A stretch of DNA of 60,008 nucleotides from CAZIZT01 sp964544085 (GCA_964544085.1 CAZIZT010000011.1:1-60008), one strand, 5' to 3'; counted from the stretch's first letter, positions 42,438 to 52,235 are shown. Notes: generated by a model from the letters alone, not told the origin. A program made the numbers and translations.

Positions 42438-43169
42438 CTACACTCCTTTAACCTGCCTGAATTTATCTATTATTTCGGCGAATTTTTTTGCATCCAGCGA
42501 AGCGCTACCCACGAGGAATCCATCAACATCCTCTATAGCACTCAGTTCGCTGGCATTTTCCGGTTTTACACTGCCACCGTAGAGGATCGGCGTATCATCG
42601 ACTATAGACCGTATAAAAGCATGCATCTTGCTTATGGTATCCACATCTGCTGCAACACCTGTACCTATTGCCCATACCGGTTCGTATGCCACGATGAGTT
42701 CTCCCTTGCTGTCAATACCATCAAGTGCACTCTCCAGCTGCTCCTTTACAACGGTTAGTTGTAGACCGTTTTTTCTTTCGTTCAGCGTTTCGCCCACACA
42801 CAGGATGGGTTTTAATCCATGCTTAATTGCACTGTTTATCTTCATGTTAATTAAGTTATTGTCTTCATTGAAGATATGCCTGCGTTCCGAATGTCCAATG
42901 ATCACATATTCACAGCCAATCGACAGAAGCATAATGGGTGATATCTCCCCCGTAAATGCACCCTTTTCTTCGTGGTACATATTTTGCGCACCTACGGCTA
43001 TTGGTGTTGAGTGAAGTATCTCGTGCACCGTGCGCAGATATACAAACGGCGGACACAGGATCACACTAACACCCTCTGGTTGTATTAGTTCTTTTATCGA
43101 TTGAGCAGTCTCTGCAGCCTGCTGAAGCGTGAAGTGCATCTTCCAGTTGGCTGCTACTATTTTTCTCAT
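42438..43169 (-). CDS. tpiA: Triosephosphate isomerase
   Basis: The 243-residue TIM barrel has the N-terminal AANWKMH (Lys), the electrophilic His in IIGHSERR near residue 93, the catalytic Glu in VAYEPVWAIGTG near 160 and the phosphate site LYGGSVKPENA near 200. It interconverts glyceraldehyde-3-phosphate and dihydroxyacetone phosphate. The start overlaps the pgk stop by 4 bp. Confidence 0.98.
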   Translation of the reverse strand: MRKIVAANWKMHFTLQQAAETAQSIKELIQPEGVSVILCPPFVYLRTVHEILHSTPIAVGAQNMYHEEKGAFTGEISPIMLLSIGCEYVIIGHSERRHIFNEDNNLINMKINSAIKHGLKPILCVGETLNERKNGLQLTVVKEQLESALDGIDSKGELIVAYEPVWAIGTGVAADVDTISKMHAFIRSIVDDTPILYGGSVKPENASELSAIEDVDGFLVGSASLDAKKFAEIIDKFRQVKGV

Positions 43170-44350
43170 GATTTCTCCTCCAGAACGGCTATGGCAGGGA
43201 GAACCTTTCCTTCTAACAGCTCAAGTGAGGCACCGCCGCCTGTGGAAATGTAACTCATGTTTTGTTTCTCACCAACCCTTCTAACTGCTTTTGCCGTATC
43301 ACCACCACCAACAAAACTGAAGGCTTTAGATTCACCAATCGCCTGAGCCACAGCCTTTGTGCCATTAGAAAAGGCTTTGACCTCAAAGACTCCCATGGGT
43401 CCATTCCAGAGTACAGTTTTTGCATCGGCAAGCGCCTCCTTAAACAGCTGGCATGTAGCCGGTCCTATGTCGAGACCCATCTTATCTTCAGGTATCTCCT
43501 GGTAGGTAGCCGTGACACGGTTTGTTATGTCGTCAATACCCGTTGAACAGACAAAATCCACAGGCAGGTACAGCTTTACTCCCTTCTTTTTTGCAAGCTC
43601 CATAATCTCCAGTGCTGCAGGCATAAGGTGATCTTCTACCAGGCTTTTGCCCACCGGATAGCCAAGAGCCTTTAGAAAGGTAAATGCCTGCGCACCACCA
43701 ATAAGGATTTTATCAGTTTTGTCAAGGAGATTTTTAAGGCATCCAAGCTTGCCTGAAACCTTTGCACCACCAACGACGGCAACAAACGGTCGGTTGTTTG
43801 TTTCCATGACCTTCTTAAAGGTTTCAAGCTCCTCTTTCATCAAGAAGCCAGCAACTGCAATTGGAGCGAGTTTGGGCAACATATGAACGGATGCATGTTT
43901 TCTGTGTGAGACACCGAAGGCGTCGTTTACATAAACATCAAAGAGCTTGAGCATCTCTCTTGCGAACTCTTCGGAGTCATTTTCCTCTTCTATGTGGAAT
44001 CTCAGATTCTCAAGCAGAGCCACCTGACCTGGCTTCATTTCGGCAACCCTTTTTTCGACATCGTCACCCACACATCTATCGATAAACTCTACAGGTCGTC
44101 TCAACAGGGTAGCCAAACGTTTGGCAACGGGTAGTAGCGATAGTGATGGATCCCTTTTGCCGTGGGGTCTGCCGAGATGACTAGCCAGAACCACCTTTGC
44201 ACCGTTGTCTATGGCATAGAGTATTGTTGGTAGAGCCCTTCTTATTCTTGTGTCGTCTGTAATGTTGCTGTTTTCATCCAGAGGAACATTGAAGTCACAT
44301 CGGATAAAGACGGTTTTTCCGGACAGATCAACCTGGTTTATGTACTTCAT
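43166..44350 (-). CDS. pgk: Phosphoglycerate kinase
   Basis: The ATG at 44350 overlaps the gap stop (ATGA) and gives the standard 394-residue enzyme starting MKYINQVDLSGKTVFIR; the frame's upstream ATG at 44407 would lie inside gap. Motifs are RCDFNVPL, SHLGRPHGKRDP, the hinge VVGGAKVSGKLG and the nucleotide-binding FVGGGDTAKAVRR. It transfers phosphate between 1,3-bisphosphoglycerate and ADP. It is in a gap-pgk-tpiA-secG operon. Confidence 0.97.
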   Translation of the reverse strand: MKYINQVDLSGKTVFIRCDFNVPLDENSNITDDTRIRRALPTILYAIDNGAKVVLASHLGRPHGKRDPSLSLLPVAKRLATLLRRPVEFIDRCVGDDVEKRVAEMKPGQVALLENLRFHIEEENDSEEFAREMLKLFDVYVNDAFGVSHRKHASVHMLPKLAPIAVAGFLMKEELETFKKVMETNNRPFVAVVGGAKVSGKLGCLKNLLDKTDKILIGGAQAFTFLKALGYPVGKSLVEDHLMPAALEIMELAKKKGVKLYLPVDFVCSTGIDDITNRVTATYQEIPEDKMGLDIGPATCQLFKEALADAKTVLWNGPMGVFEVKAFSNGTKAVAQAIGESKAFSFVGGGDTAKAVRRVGEKQNMSYISTGGGASLELLEGKVLPAIAVLEEKS

Positions 44351-45354
44351 TTTATATGGTCCTTCAAGATTAGCATAAGGTCTCTTAGCCTCGATGAATA
44401 GCCCCATTCATTATCGTACCATGCCAACACCTTAACCAGTTTTTTATCGATAACCATTGTACCCAGGGCGTCGAAGATGCTTGAGTACGGGTTGCCATTT
44501 AGATCCTTTGAGACAACGGGTTCCTCTATGTACTGCAGAATGCCTTTCAGGTTCGTTTCGCTCTCCTTTTTCATTGCTGCGTTTACCTCTTCAACGCTTG
44601 TTGGTTTTTCCACATCCACAACAAGATCAACGATGGATACATTTGCCGTTGGCACCCTCATAGAGATTCCATCCAGCTTACCCTTTAGCTCTGGAATTAC
44701 AAGTCCAACAGCTATAGCCGCGCCGGTTGTTGTAGGTATTATGTTCTCTGCGGCTGCCCTTGCCCTTCTTAGATCCTTATGCGGCAGATCCAGAATCCTC
44801 TGATCGTTGGTGTACGAATGCACTGTGGTCATCGAGCCCCTGATAATGCCGAAGTGGTCGTTTAGCACCTTTGCTACAGGTGTCACGCAGTTTGTTGTGC
44901 AGGAAGCGTTGGAGATAATATCGTTGCCTGCAAAGTCAAACCCCTTGTCGTTTATACCAAGCACAACCGTAGGCACATCATCGCTTTTGGCAGGAGCACT
45001 GATAACTACCTTTTTTGCACCGGCTTGCAGGTGTGCTGAAGCCTTCTGTCTTGTTCTGAAGAGTCCCGTAGACTCAAGCACCACATCTACACCCAGGTCT
45101 GCCCAGGGTAGTGCTGAAGGGTCCTTTTGAGCATAAACATGTATCCTTTTCCCATCAAAGAGGATCGCATTCTCTTCAGCATGTATCTCATGGTCGCGAA
45201 TAACACCGTGGACGGAGTCGTATTTCAGCAGATGAGCCAGTGTGTGTGCGTCGGTTAGATCGTTTATTGCAACTATTTCTATATCGTCATATCCTATTGA
45301 GGTTCTAAAAAAAGCTCTTCCTATCCTTCCGAAACCGTTAATGGCTATTCGCAC
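44347..45354 (-). CDS. gapA: Glyceraldehyde-3-phosphate dehydrogenase, type I
   Basis: The 335-residue enzyme has the NAD-binding INGFGRIGRAFFR, the catalytic SNASCTTNCVTPVA near residue 152 and the late WYDNEWGYSSRL. The start is GTG after AGGGGG. It works in both glycolysis and gluconeogenesis. It leads the operon with pgk, tpiA and secG. Confidence 0.98.
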   Translation of the reverse strand: MRIAINGFGRIGRAFFRTSIGYDDIEIVAINDLTDAHTLAHLLKYDSVHGVIRDHEIHAEENAILFDGKRIHVYAQKDPSALPWADLGVDVVLESTGLFRTRQKASAHLQAGAKKVVISAPAKSDDVPTVVLGINDKGFDFAGNDIISNASCTTNCVTPVAKVLNDHFGIIRGSMTTVHSYTNDQRILDLPHKDLRRARAAAENIIPTTTGAAIAVGLVIPELKGKLDGISMRVPTANVSIVDLVVDVEKPTSVEEVNAAMKKESETNLKGILQYIEEPVVSKDLNGNPYSSIFDALGTMVIDKKLVKVLAWYDNEWGYSSRLRDLMLILKDHIK

Positions 45355-45383
45355 TTCTTACCCCCTTCACCGCTTTTGGGATA

Positions 45384-45411
45384 AGTATATAAATCGGTTG
45401 TCTTTTTTCAA
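45384..45411 (-). promoter_or_regulatory. Promoter of the gap operon
   Basis: On the minus strand, TTGAAA (45411-45406), 16 bases and TATACT (45389-45384), about 30 bases before the GTG start. Confidence 0.65.
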
Positions 45412-45582
45412 GCGCAAACCTTTCTTGACAGGATGCCCTTTAAAGTGGTTTTTAACTTTATTAACTTGAAGTTCACACACCCTGTTGCCTTTAGAACGGC
45501 AATTCTAACAAAGGATGGACGGAAAAAATGTGAGGGATTAACTGATTTTAAGCATTCTACCTATTTCATTAAATAAAAAACC

Positions 45583-45598
45583 TTTCAATATATTGAAA
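45583..45598. repeat. Perfect 16 bp palindrome TTTCAATATATTGAAA
   Basis: A perfect palindrome whose edge lies 8 bp upstream of the -35 box of the liv promoter. This is the position expected for an activator site or an overlapping repressor site. Regulator unknown. Confidence 0.5.
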
Positions 45599-45606
45599 TT
45601 TTGGAT

Positions 45607-45634
45607 TTGATTTTAGCTTAATTTTTCTTATAAT
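45607..45634 (+). promoter_or_regulatory. Promoter of the liv operon
   Basis: TTGATT at 45607-45612, a 16 base spacer and a perfect TATAAT at 45629-45634. A strong AGGAGG follows before the ATG at 45670. Confidence 0.75.
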
Positions 45635-45669
45635 GTTTGCAAGCTGAGATAAATTTTAGGAGGTGCGTT

Positions 45670-46806
45670 ATGTTGCGCAAGGGTCTTTTGGCACTGCTGG
45701 CTCTTGTGGTGACGCTTGCCTTCGGCTTACAGGCAATGGCGGCAGGCGTTATCAAGATTGGCGTTCAGGCACCGATCACAGGTAAATTCGCAAGTGAGGG
45801 CCAGTCTATCGATAAGGCTGTGAGGCTTGTTGTTAAGCAGGTCAATGAAAAGGGCGGCATTCTGGGAAGAAAGATCAAGGTTTACACCTGCGACGATGAA
45901 GGCCAAGCTCAGAAGGCTGCTGTCTGCGCAAGACAGCTTGTGGATGACGGTGTTATAGCTGTTATCGGTTCTTACACATCCACATGCACAGAGGCAGCTG
46001 AGCCGATTTATTACAGGGCTGGTGTGCTTCAGACGTCCGATGGTACAAGTGATACACTGGTTAAGCACGGCTACTGGACGTTCTTCAGGAACTCTTCTCC
46101 GAACTCAGCTGAAGCAAAGTTTACAGCCGAGTTTTTCCTGAAGAAGCAGCACTACAAGAGGATAGCCGTTATTTCCGATTATTCCACATTTTCCACAAAC
46201 CTGGCAAATGAGGTAATCAAGCAACTCAAGAAGATGGGTGGAAATGTGATCTATTACGGTAAGATCACATCCGGTGCTCAGAACTTTACACCGATTCTAA
46301 CGAAGATCAAATCTTACAACCCTGACGTTATCTACTTTAGCGGCTACTACACCGATGGTGGCCTCATCAGGGCTCAGATGGTCCAGCTGGGTATCAAGGC
46401 TGACTTTGTCGGTGGCGACTCCAATGACAATCCTGAGTTCATTAAGCTTGCTGGAAAGGCTGCTGTGGGTTCCTATTTGATTAACGTTCCTCTGCCCAAT
46501 ATGCTTCCTTATGATGCTGCAAAGAAGTTCTTGAAGGCTTACAGGGCTGCATATCACGAGAATCCTGCAAGCATCTGGACACTGTTCAATGTTGACGGTT
46601 TGAGGGTAATCCTTTATGCCATAAAACAGACCAAGTCCCTGAACACAAGAAAGATTGCGCACTACCTGCATTATGAGCTGAAAGACTTCCCGGGTATAAC
46701 CGGTCCAATAAGCTTTGCTCCCAACGGTGAAAGGATAGGATCTGCTTATATGGCTTACAGGATCGGTCCAGATCTGAAGTACCACATCGTCTACAAAGAA
46801 AAGTAA
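45670..46806 (+). CDS. livJ: Branched-chain amino acid ABC transporter, substrate-binding protein
   Basis: The start at 45670 follows AGGAGG. The 378-residue protein has a signal peptide (residues 1-24, ending QAMAA) and the Peripla_BP_6 pattern IKIGVQAPITGKFASEGQSIDKAV. It binds branched-chain or related amino acids or small carboxylates in the periplasm. First and probably most expressed gene of a five-gene operon. Ligand specificity cannot be settled, since this family also binds amides and aromatic acids. Confidence 0.95.
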   Translation: MLRKGLLALLALVVTLAFGLQAMAAGVIKIGVQAPITGKFASEGQSIDKAVRLVVKQVNEKGGILGRKIKVYTCDDEGQAQKAAVCARQLVDDGVIAVIGSYTSTCTEAAEPIYYRAGVLQTSDGTSDTLVKHGYWTFFRNSSPNSAEAKFTAEFFLKKQHYKRIAVISDYSTFSTNLANEVIKQLKKMGGNVIYYGKITSGAQNFTPILTKIKSYNPDVIYFSGYYTDGGLIRAQMVQLGIKADFVGGDSNDNPEFIKLAGKAAVGSYLINVPLPNMLPYDAAKKFLKAYRAAYHENPASIWTLFNVDGLRVILYAIKQTKSLNTRKIAHYLHYELKDFPGITGPISFAPNGERIGSAYMAYRIGPDLKYHIVYKEK

Positions 46807-46820
46807 TCAGGGTGCTTTGA

Positions 46821-47723
46821 ATGGAGATCTTCCTGCAGCAGTTAGTCAATGGGCTGACGATCGGGAGCATTTATGCTCTCGTCGCCCTTGGCTACACGAT
46901 GGTTTATGGTGTTTTGAAGTTGATTAACTTCGCTCATGGCGATCTTGTTGCGCTTTCTGCCTACATTGGTCTTGTAATAACCATGCAACTTGTGGGCGTC
47001 TTTTCATCCCGCCTGCTTATAATAGCCGTTGTGTTTGTGGTAACCGCTATTGTTATCTCTTTCTTTGGTGTGCTGCTTGAGCGTATGGCGTACCGCCCGC
47101 TTAGAAGGGCACCCAGATTGAGTGCTGTTGTGAGCGCTCTGGGTGCCTCACTTGCGATTGAAAACGGTATTATGCTGATCTGGGGCCCGATGCCGAGAAT
47201 ATTTCCAGCTGACATAATACCGAACATCAACTGGGATCTGCACGGTGTCTATCTGAGCCTCATGCAGCTTATTGTTTTGGTGGTGTCCTTTGTTTTAATG
47301 GTTGTTCTCTACCTGTTTGTTAACAGAACCAAACTGGGCACTGCCATGAGGGCAAGCGCCATCGATCAGGATGCCGCACGACTCATGGGTATCAACGTTG
47401 ACAAGGTTATTGTAACCACCTTTATTATCGGTTCTGCTCTCGGTTCTGTGGGCGGGCTCTTCATAGGTATGTACTACCGCGGTATCTATTTCAACATGGG
47501 CTGGATATATGGCTTAAACGCCTTTGTTGCTGCGATTATCGGTGGTATTGGCAATATACCTGGAGCAATGCTCGGTGGTATGCTTCTTGGTATATTCAAC
47601 GCCTTTATTGCCGGCTACCTATCCAGTAGCTGGGCGCTTGCGCTTACCTATGTGCTGCTGATCATCATTATGATCTTCAGGCCCACAGGAATTCTGGGTG
47701 AAAGGGTAGCGGAGAAGGTATGA
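46821..47723 (+). CDS. livH: Branched-chain amino acid ABC transporter permease LivH
   Basis: The 300-residue permease has about eight membrane helices. It starts with the LivH pattern QQLVNGLTIGSIYALVALGYTM or close to it, and ends with the FRPTGILGE signature. It pairs with LivM to form the channel. It lies 14 bp after livJ and overlaps livM by 4 bp. Confidence 0.95.
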   Translation: MEIFLQQLVNGLTIGSIYALVALGYTMVYGVLKLINFAHGDLVALSAYIGLVITMQLVGVFSSRLLIIAVVFVVTAIVISFFGVLLERMAYRPLRRAPRLSAVVSALGASLAIENGIMLIWGPMPRIFPADIIPNINWDLHGVYLSLMQLIVLVVSFVLMVVLYLFVNRTKLGTAMRASAIDQDAARLMGINVDKVIVTTFIIGSALGSVGGLFIGMYYRGIYFNMGWIYGLNAFVAAIIGGIGNIPGAMLGGMLLGIFNAFIAGYLSSSWALALTYVLLIIIMIFRPTGILGERVAEKV

Positions 47724-48670
47724 TGGAAAACAATAGGAAGCTCCTCTATGGAGCGTTTTTTCTGGCTCTGCTCGTGATGCCTTTTGTACTGAACTCCCGC
47801 TGGGAATCAGTGGCAACGACCTTCCTCATCTATTCTGCAGTCTCGTTGAGTCAGGATATAGTGCTCGGGCGTGCAGGCATGTTCGATATGGGACATGCAA
47901 TCTTCTTTGGCTTGGGCGCCTACTCAACAGCCATTCTTAACACGGTCTATGGATGGCCTGTGCTGCTAACTATTCCCGTTGCTGTAATCCTGCCACTGGT
48001 TTTCGGTATTCTTCTGGCAGCCCCGATTGTGCATTTGAGGGGTGACTATCTGCTTGTTACAACTATCGGTTTCAATATCGTATTCACGCAGGCTCTGAAG
48101 AACAACGTCCTGGGTTTGACTGGTGGTCCCAATGGCATATTCGGTATAGCACCAATAAAGATTTTCGGTATCTCTCTTGCCTCTCAAACGGCTATCTACT
48201 ATCTTGCTTTCGGCTTGCTGATACTAACACTGGTTATAATTCGTAATCTGGAAACAAGCAAGATAGGCAGAGCACTTCACTACATAAATGAGGATTCCCT
48301 CGCAAGTGAATGTATCGGGATCAATACGCGTTTCTATAGACTGTATGCGTTCGGTTTAAGTGCCGCTATAGCAGGACTTGCCGGTGTTGTATTTGCGGTT
48401 CAGTTTTCAGCTGTTTCGCCGGAAGCGTTCGATTTTATGCAGTCGGTTTTGTTTTTCACTATAGTGCTGGTGGGTGGTCCGTCTTCCATTGAGGGGGTTT
48501 TGCTTGGCACCTTCTTCATGTTTGTGGTGCCTGAAATGTTCAGGCAGTTCGCTGAGGCAAGATATCTGGTGTTCGGAATAGCCATGATTTTGATTATGAT
48601 CTGGAGACCACGAGGTATATGGCCTGCGCGCTTCGGTAGAATACCCAAATACTTCTTTAAGGAACAGTAG
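47720..48670 (+). CDS. livM: Branched-chain amino acid ABC transporter permease LivM
   Basis: The 316-residue permease has the LivM pattern VLGRAGMFDMGHAIFFGLGAY and the EAA-like loop near VFAVQFSAVSPEAFDF, and ends with MIWRPRGIWP. About nine membrane helices. It overlaps livH by 4 bp and is followed after 2 bp by livG. Confidence 0.95.
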   Translation: MMENNRKLLYGAFFLALLVMPFVLNSRWESVATTFLIYSAVSLSQDIVLGRAGMFDMGHAIFFGLGAYSTAILNTVYGWPVLLTIPVAVILPLVFGILLAAPIVHLRGDYLLVTTIGFNIVFTQALKNNVLGLTGGPNGIFGIAPIKIFGISLASQTAIYYLAFGLLILTLVIIRNLETSKIGRALHYINEDSLASECIGINTRFYRLYAFGLSAAIAGLAGVVFAVQFSAVSPEAFDFMQSVLFFTIVLVGGPSSIEGVLLGTFFMFVVPEMFRQFAEARYLVFGIAMILIMIWRPRGIWPARFGRIPKYFFKEQ

Positions 48671-48672
48671 CC

Positions 48673-49443
48673 ATGGTATTGCTTGAGTTGCAGGGCATAA
48701 CCAAGATATTTGGCGGACTTGTTGCCGTGGATGATCTGTCATTAAGTATTGAGAAGGGGCAGATCTACGGTATCATAGGTCCAAATGGAGCCGGCAAAAC
48801 AACCGTCTTCAACTGCATAACCGGTGTATACAAACCCGAAAAAGGCAGAATAATCTTTAAAGGGAAGGATATAACGGGACTTCAACCGCACGTCATTGCC
48901 AATCTGGGCATAGTTAGGACGTTTCAGACAATAAGGCTGTTCGGTCAGATGAGTGTTGCTGAAAACATCATTTCGGGCCGTCACTTCAAAAGCAAACAGC
49001 GATGGTGGCACGGTATTATCCATACGCCGTTTTACTACAAGGATGAGAAGGAAAACTGGCTGAAGGTCAGGCAGTACATGGAGCTGTTTGGGCTTGTAGA
49101 GTATGCTACCTTACCGGCTTCCAGCCAGCCTTATGGGATCCAGCGGAAGATTGAGATGGCAAGGGCGCTAGCCACCGAACCCGAACTGCTCATACTGGAT
49201 GAGCCGGCAGCCGGCTTGAATGATAAGGAGCGTCTGGAGCTTGTGGATACAATCAAACACATCAGGGATATGGGTGTTACCATACTTCTTATAGAGCACA
49301 ACATGGATCTTGTGATGAATCTGACAGAGTACATAAGTGTATTGAATTTTGGCAAGAAGATAGCCGAAGGTAAGCCGGAGGACATCCAGAACGATCCTCG
49401 TGTTATTGAGGCTTACCTGGGTCGTGAGGACGAAGATGAGTGA
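48673..49443 (+). CDS. livG: Branched-chain amino acid ABC transporter ATPase LivG
   Basis: The 256-residue ATPase has Walker A GPNGAGKTT near residue 37, a signature region QPYGIQRKIEMARALAT in place of the strict LSGGQ, Walker B LLILDEPAAGLN and the LivG-specific switch histidine in LLIEHNMDLVM. A LivG-typical insertion lies after the Q-loop. It overlaps livF by 8 bp. Confidence 0.96.
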   Translation: MVLLELQGITKIFGGLVAVDDLSLSIEKGQIYGIIGPNGAGKTTVFNCITGVYKPEKGRIIFKGKDITGLQPHVIANLGIVRTFQTIRLFGQMSVAENIISGRHFKSKQRWWHGIIHTPFYYKDEKENWLKVRQYMELFGLVEYATLPASSQPYGIQRKIEMARALATEPELLILDEPAAGLNDKERLELVDTIKHIRDMGVTILLIEHNMDLVMNLTEYISVLNFGKKIAEGKPEDIQNDPRVIEAYLGREDEDE

Positions 49444-50170
49444 AAGGGAAAAACTGCTTGTTGTTGAGGATCTTCACGTTTCCTATGGAAGCATAGAAGC
49501 GGTTAAGGGAATATCGTTTGAGGTTTACAAAGGCGAGGTTGTTACCATACTGGGAGCAAACGGAGCGGGAAAAACAACCACGCTGCGTACAATCAGTGGT
49601 TTGATAAAGGCAAAATCAGGCAGCATCAGGTACAAGAATCTGGAGCTAACCTCTCTGCCTGCTCATGAGATTGTTGCCCTTGGCATCAGCCACGCACCGG
49701 AGGGCAGGCGCGTCTTTGGTACTTTGACCGTTGAAGAGAATCTGATGCTGGGTGCCTATACAAAGAAAAAAGTAAACCGCAGCACTCTTGAGTGGATCTA
49801 CGAGCTGTTTCCCAGACTCAATGAGAGGAGAAAGCAGCTTGCCGGTACGCTCTCCGGTGGTGAGCAGCAAATGCTTGCCATAGGAAGAGCGCTTATGAGT
49901 GATCCTGAGATGCTTCTGCTTGATGAGCCAAGTCTTGGCCTTGCGCCGGTGTTAGTCAAAACCATATTTGACACAATCAGACAGATAAAACAGACAGGCG
50001 TGACCGTTCTGCTTGTGGAGCAGAATGCCAAGGCTGCGCTTAAGCTCGCCGATAGGGGATACGTGCTGGAAGTGGGCAAGATCGTTTTCTCTGGCACATC
50101 TGCTGAACTACTTGCCTCTCCTGAGATACAGGAAGCTTATCTTGGAAAGAAAAAAGCCGCTGCAGGTTAA
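49436..50170 (+). CDS. livF: Branched-chain amino acid ABC transporter ATPase LivF
   Basis: The ATG at 49436, inside the end of livG, gives 244 residues. Motifs are Walker A GANGAGKTT near residue 41, signature TLSGGEQQMLAIGRALM, Walker B LLLDEPSLGLAP and the switch region LLVEQNAKAAL. Last gene of the operon; the terminator stem overlaps its stop. Confidence 0.96.
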   Translation: MSEREKLLVVEDLHVSYGSIEAVKGISFEVYKGEVVTILGANGAGKTTTLRTISGLIKAKSGSIRYKNLELTSLPAHEIVALGISHAPEGRRVFGTLTVEENLMLGAYTKKKVNRSTLEWIYELFPRLNERRKQLAGTLSGGEQQMLAIGRALMSDPEMLLLDEPSLGLAPVLVKTIFDTIRQIKQTGVTVLLVEQNAKAALKLADRGYVLEVGKIVFSGTSAELLASPEIQEAYLGKKKAAAG

Positions 50171-50188
50171 CAGACAGCGGCTTTTTTT
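50151..50188. terminator. Bidirectional terminator between liv operon and acs
   Basis: AGCCGCTG (50155-50162) pairs with CAGCGGCT (50175-50182), with A-run before and T-run after. It therefore works for livF on the plus strand and for acs, which ends at 50191, on the minus strand. Confidence 0.9.
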
Positions 50189-50190
50189 GA

Positions 50191-52185
50191 TTAACCTTCG
50201 CCTTCCAGTATATCTTCGTATCTATTTTCTATAGCGAACTTGACCTTATCAAGTACGCTTTTGTCTTCCAGCGTGGAGAGATCCTGTTTTAACTCCCTGC
50301 CAGCTGCAAGGTCTTTGAGCACCCTCCTTAAGACCTTGCCCGAACGTGTCTTTGGTAGGGCATCGACAAATACAATCTCGGATGGTTTGGCTATCGGGCT
50401 AACCTGCTGTCTTACATACTCTCTGAGTTTTCTTACAATCTCATCGTGTCTTGTTTTGTCCACACCTTCTTTGAGTACCACAAAGGCAAACACCTCTTCG
50501 CCTGTAATCTCATTGGGTTTACCAACAACAGCGGCTTCAGCAACGAGCTCGCAGGAGGTAAGAGCACTCTCGATCTCGGCGCAGCCGATCCTGTGAGCGG
50601 ATACGTTGATAACATCGTCTGCCCTGCCTTCCATCCAGAAATAGCCATCGGCGTCTCTATAAGCAAGATCTCCAGTGTAGTAGTATTTGTTGTTGAATTT
50701 TTTCCAGTACACATCGATATACGCTTCGTCGTCACCCCAGAGTGTTCTCACCATCGATGGCCAGGGTTTTTTGAATACAAGATGCCCGGTCTTGTGTGGT
50801 TCTGTGATTATCTGACCATTCTCATCTACAATATCTGGAAAGATGCCGGGTACCGGAATGCCCACAGAGCCGGGTTTTTGCGGCACGACAGGCAGCGAGG
50901 AGAGCATATGGCCGGCCGTTTCGGTCTGTCCATAGGCATCTATAATTGGGCACCTTTTGCCGCCCACATGTTCGTAGTACCATAGCCATGCTGCTTCGTT
51001 GAGTCGTTCTCCGCCTGTGGTCAGCAGCCTGAGGGATGAAAGATCGTGCTTCTTTGTGTACTCTTCACCATATCTCATCAGTGCTCTTATAGCTGTAGGT
51101 GCTGTGTACATCACGTTTATCTTGTATTTTTCTATCAGATACCACCAGTGATCTGGGGCAGGATATGTGGGCATACCTTCATATATGAAGGTTGTGGAGC
51201 CTATGGAGAGTGGTCCGTAGAGTGTGTAGGAGTGACCAGAGATCCAGCCGATATTTGCCGTTGACCAGAATGTGTCCTCCTCCTTGAGATCAAATACCCA
51301 TCTTGATGTAAGTATGCGCCACAACAGGTATCCTGCTGTCGAATGTACCACACCTTTGGGTTTACCGGTAGAGCCGGATGTGTACATGATGAATAACGGA
51401 TCTTCAGCATTCATGGGTTCGGGCTCCAGATGTGGTTTTGCATAATCCTCATCACTCATAAGGTCCTGCCACCAGAAGTCTCTCAGGGTTTTCATGGGTA
51501 CATCCCTGTGCACGTGTCTTGCAACAACCACATATTTGACCTGTTTTAGTTCTCTGATGGCGTTATCCACATTCTCCTTCAGAGGGATGGTTTTTCCTCC
51601 CCTGAAGCCACCATCCGAGGTTATTACTATCTTTGATCCTGCATCAACGATGCGCTCCCTTAGTGCCTTTGCCGATAATCCTGCAAAAACTACCGAGTGG
51701 ATTGCGCCGATCTTGGCACATGCAAGCATGGCAATGGGCAATTCCGGTATCATGGGCATGTATATGATGACCACATCGCCCTTCTTAACTCCAAGCGTCT
51801 TCAGCACGTTGGCAAACTTGTTTACCTGAAACTGCAGCTCTCGGTAGGTGAGGATCCTGCTTTCACCCCGTTCGTTTTCCCACAGAATTGCAGCCCTGTT
51901 CTTTTTTCTGGTGGTAACATGCCGATCAACGCAGTTGTAGCACATGTTTAGCACACCATCTTCGAAAAAACGGTAGAACGGCGCGTTTTCTTCGTTGATT
52001 ACGCGGCTGTAGGGTTTGAACCAGTCGATCTCCTTCTTTGCAAAGTGATCCCAGAAGCCCTCGAAATCTTCCTGCGCCCACCTGGTAAGCCTCTCATACT
52101 CCCCCGGCGTGAGGTTAGCTCTCATGACAAAATCAGGATTCGGATCAATGACGACACCTTTCGTGTCTTTGAGCTCCACTAACAT
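50191..52185 (-). CDS. acs: Acetyl-CoA synthetase
   Basis: The 664-residue AMP-forming ligase activates acetate to acetyl-CoA. Motifs are A3 YTSGSTGKPKGVVHS near residue 270, DAYGQTETAGH near 420, YYTGDLAYRDADGYFW near 510 and the hinge GRADDVINVSAHR. The regulatory lysine is in PKTRSGKVLRR. Full length, GGGGGGAG ribosome site. With sucCD and the CoA-transferase it suggests use of acetate or other short acids. Its own promoter diverges from ychF. Confidence 0.96.
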   Translation of the reverse strand: MLVELKDTKGVVIDPNPDFVMRANLTPGEYERLTRWAQEDFEGFWDHFAKKEIDWFKPYSRVINEENAPFYRFFEDGVLNMCYNCVDRHVTTRKKNRAAILWENERGESRILTYRELQFQVNKFANVLKTLGVKKGDVVIIYMPMIPELPIAMLACAKIGAIHSVVFAGLSAKALRERIVDAGSKIVITSDGGFRGGKTIPLKENVDNAIRELKQVKYVVVARHVHRDVPMKTLRDFWWQDLMSDEDYAKPHLEPEPMNAEDPLFIMYTSGSTGKPKGVVHSTAGYLLWRILTSRWVFDLKEEDTFWSTANIGWISGHSYTLYGPLSIGSTTFIYEGMPTYPAPDHWWYLIEKYKINVMYTAPTAIRALMRYGEEYTKKHDLSSLRLLTTGGERLNEAAWLWYYEHVGGKRCPIIDAYGQTETAGHMLSSLPVVPQKPGSVGIPVPGIFPDIVDENGQIITEPHKTGHLVFKKPWPSMVRTLWGDDEAYIDVYWKKFNNKYYYTGDLAYRDADGYFWMEGRADDVINVSAHRIGCAEIESALTSCELVAEAAVVGKPNEITGEEVFAFVVLKEGVDKTRHDEIVRKLREYVRQQVSPIAKPSEIVFVDALPKTRSGKVLRRVLKDLAAGRELKQDLSTLEDKSVLDKVKFAIENRYEDILEGEG

Positions 52186-52235
52186 ATCTCCCCCCTTTAT
52201 ATAAACGTATTTTGCGGGTATAATTTGGTCAACCT

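Larger units (their letters stand above)
45355..45669. other. 315 bp divergent control region between gap and liv operons
   Basis: It holds the gap promoter (45384-45411, minus), a 16 bp palindrome (45583-45598) and the liv promoter (45607-45634, plus). About 170 bp between has no gene or hairpin that I recognise. Confidence 0.6.

Noticed and set aside
42057..42758. 233-codon plus-strand frame
   Set aside because: Antisense to secG and tpiA, both unmistakable.
44351..44407. Longer pgk start
   Set aside because: It lies inside gap and gives a non-family extension; the ATGA overlap start yields the standard length.
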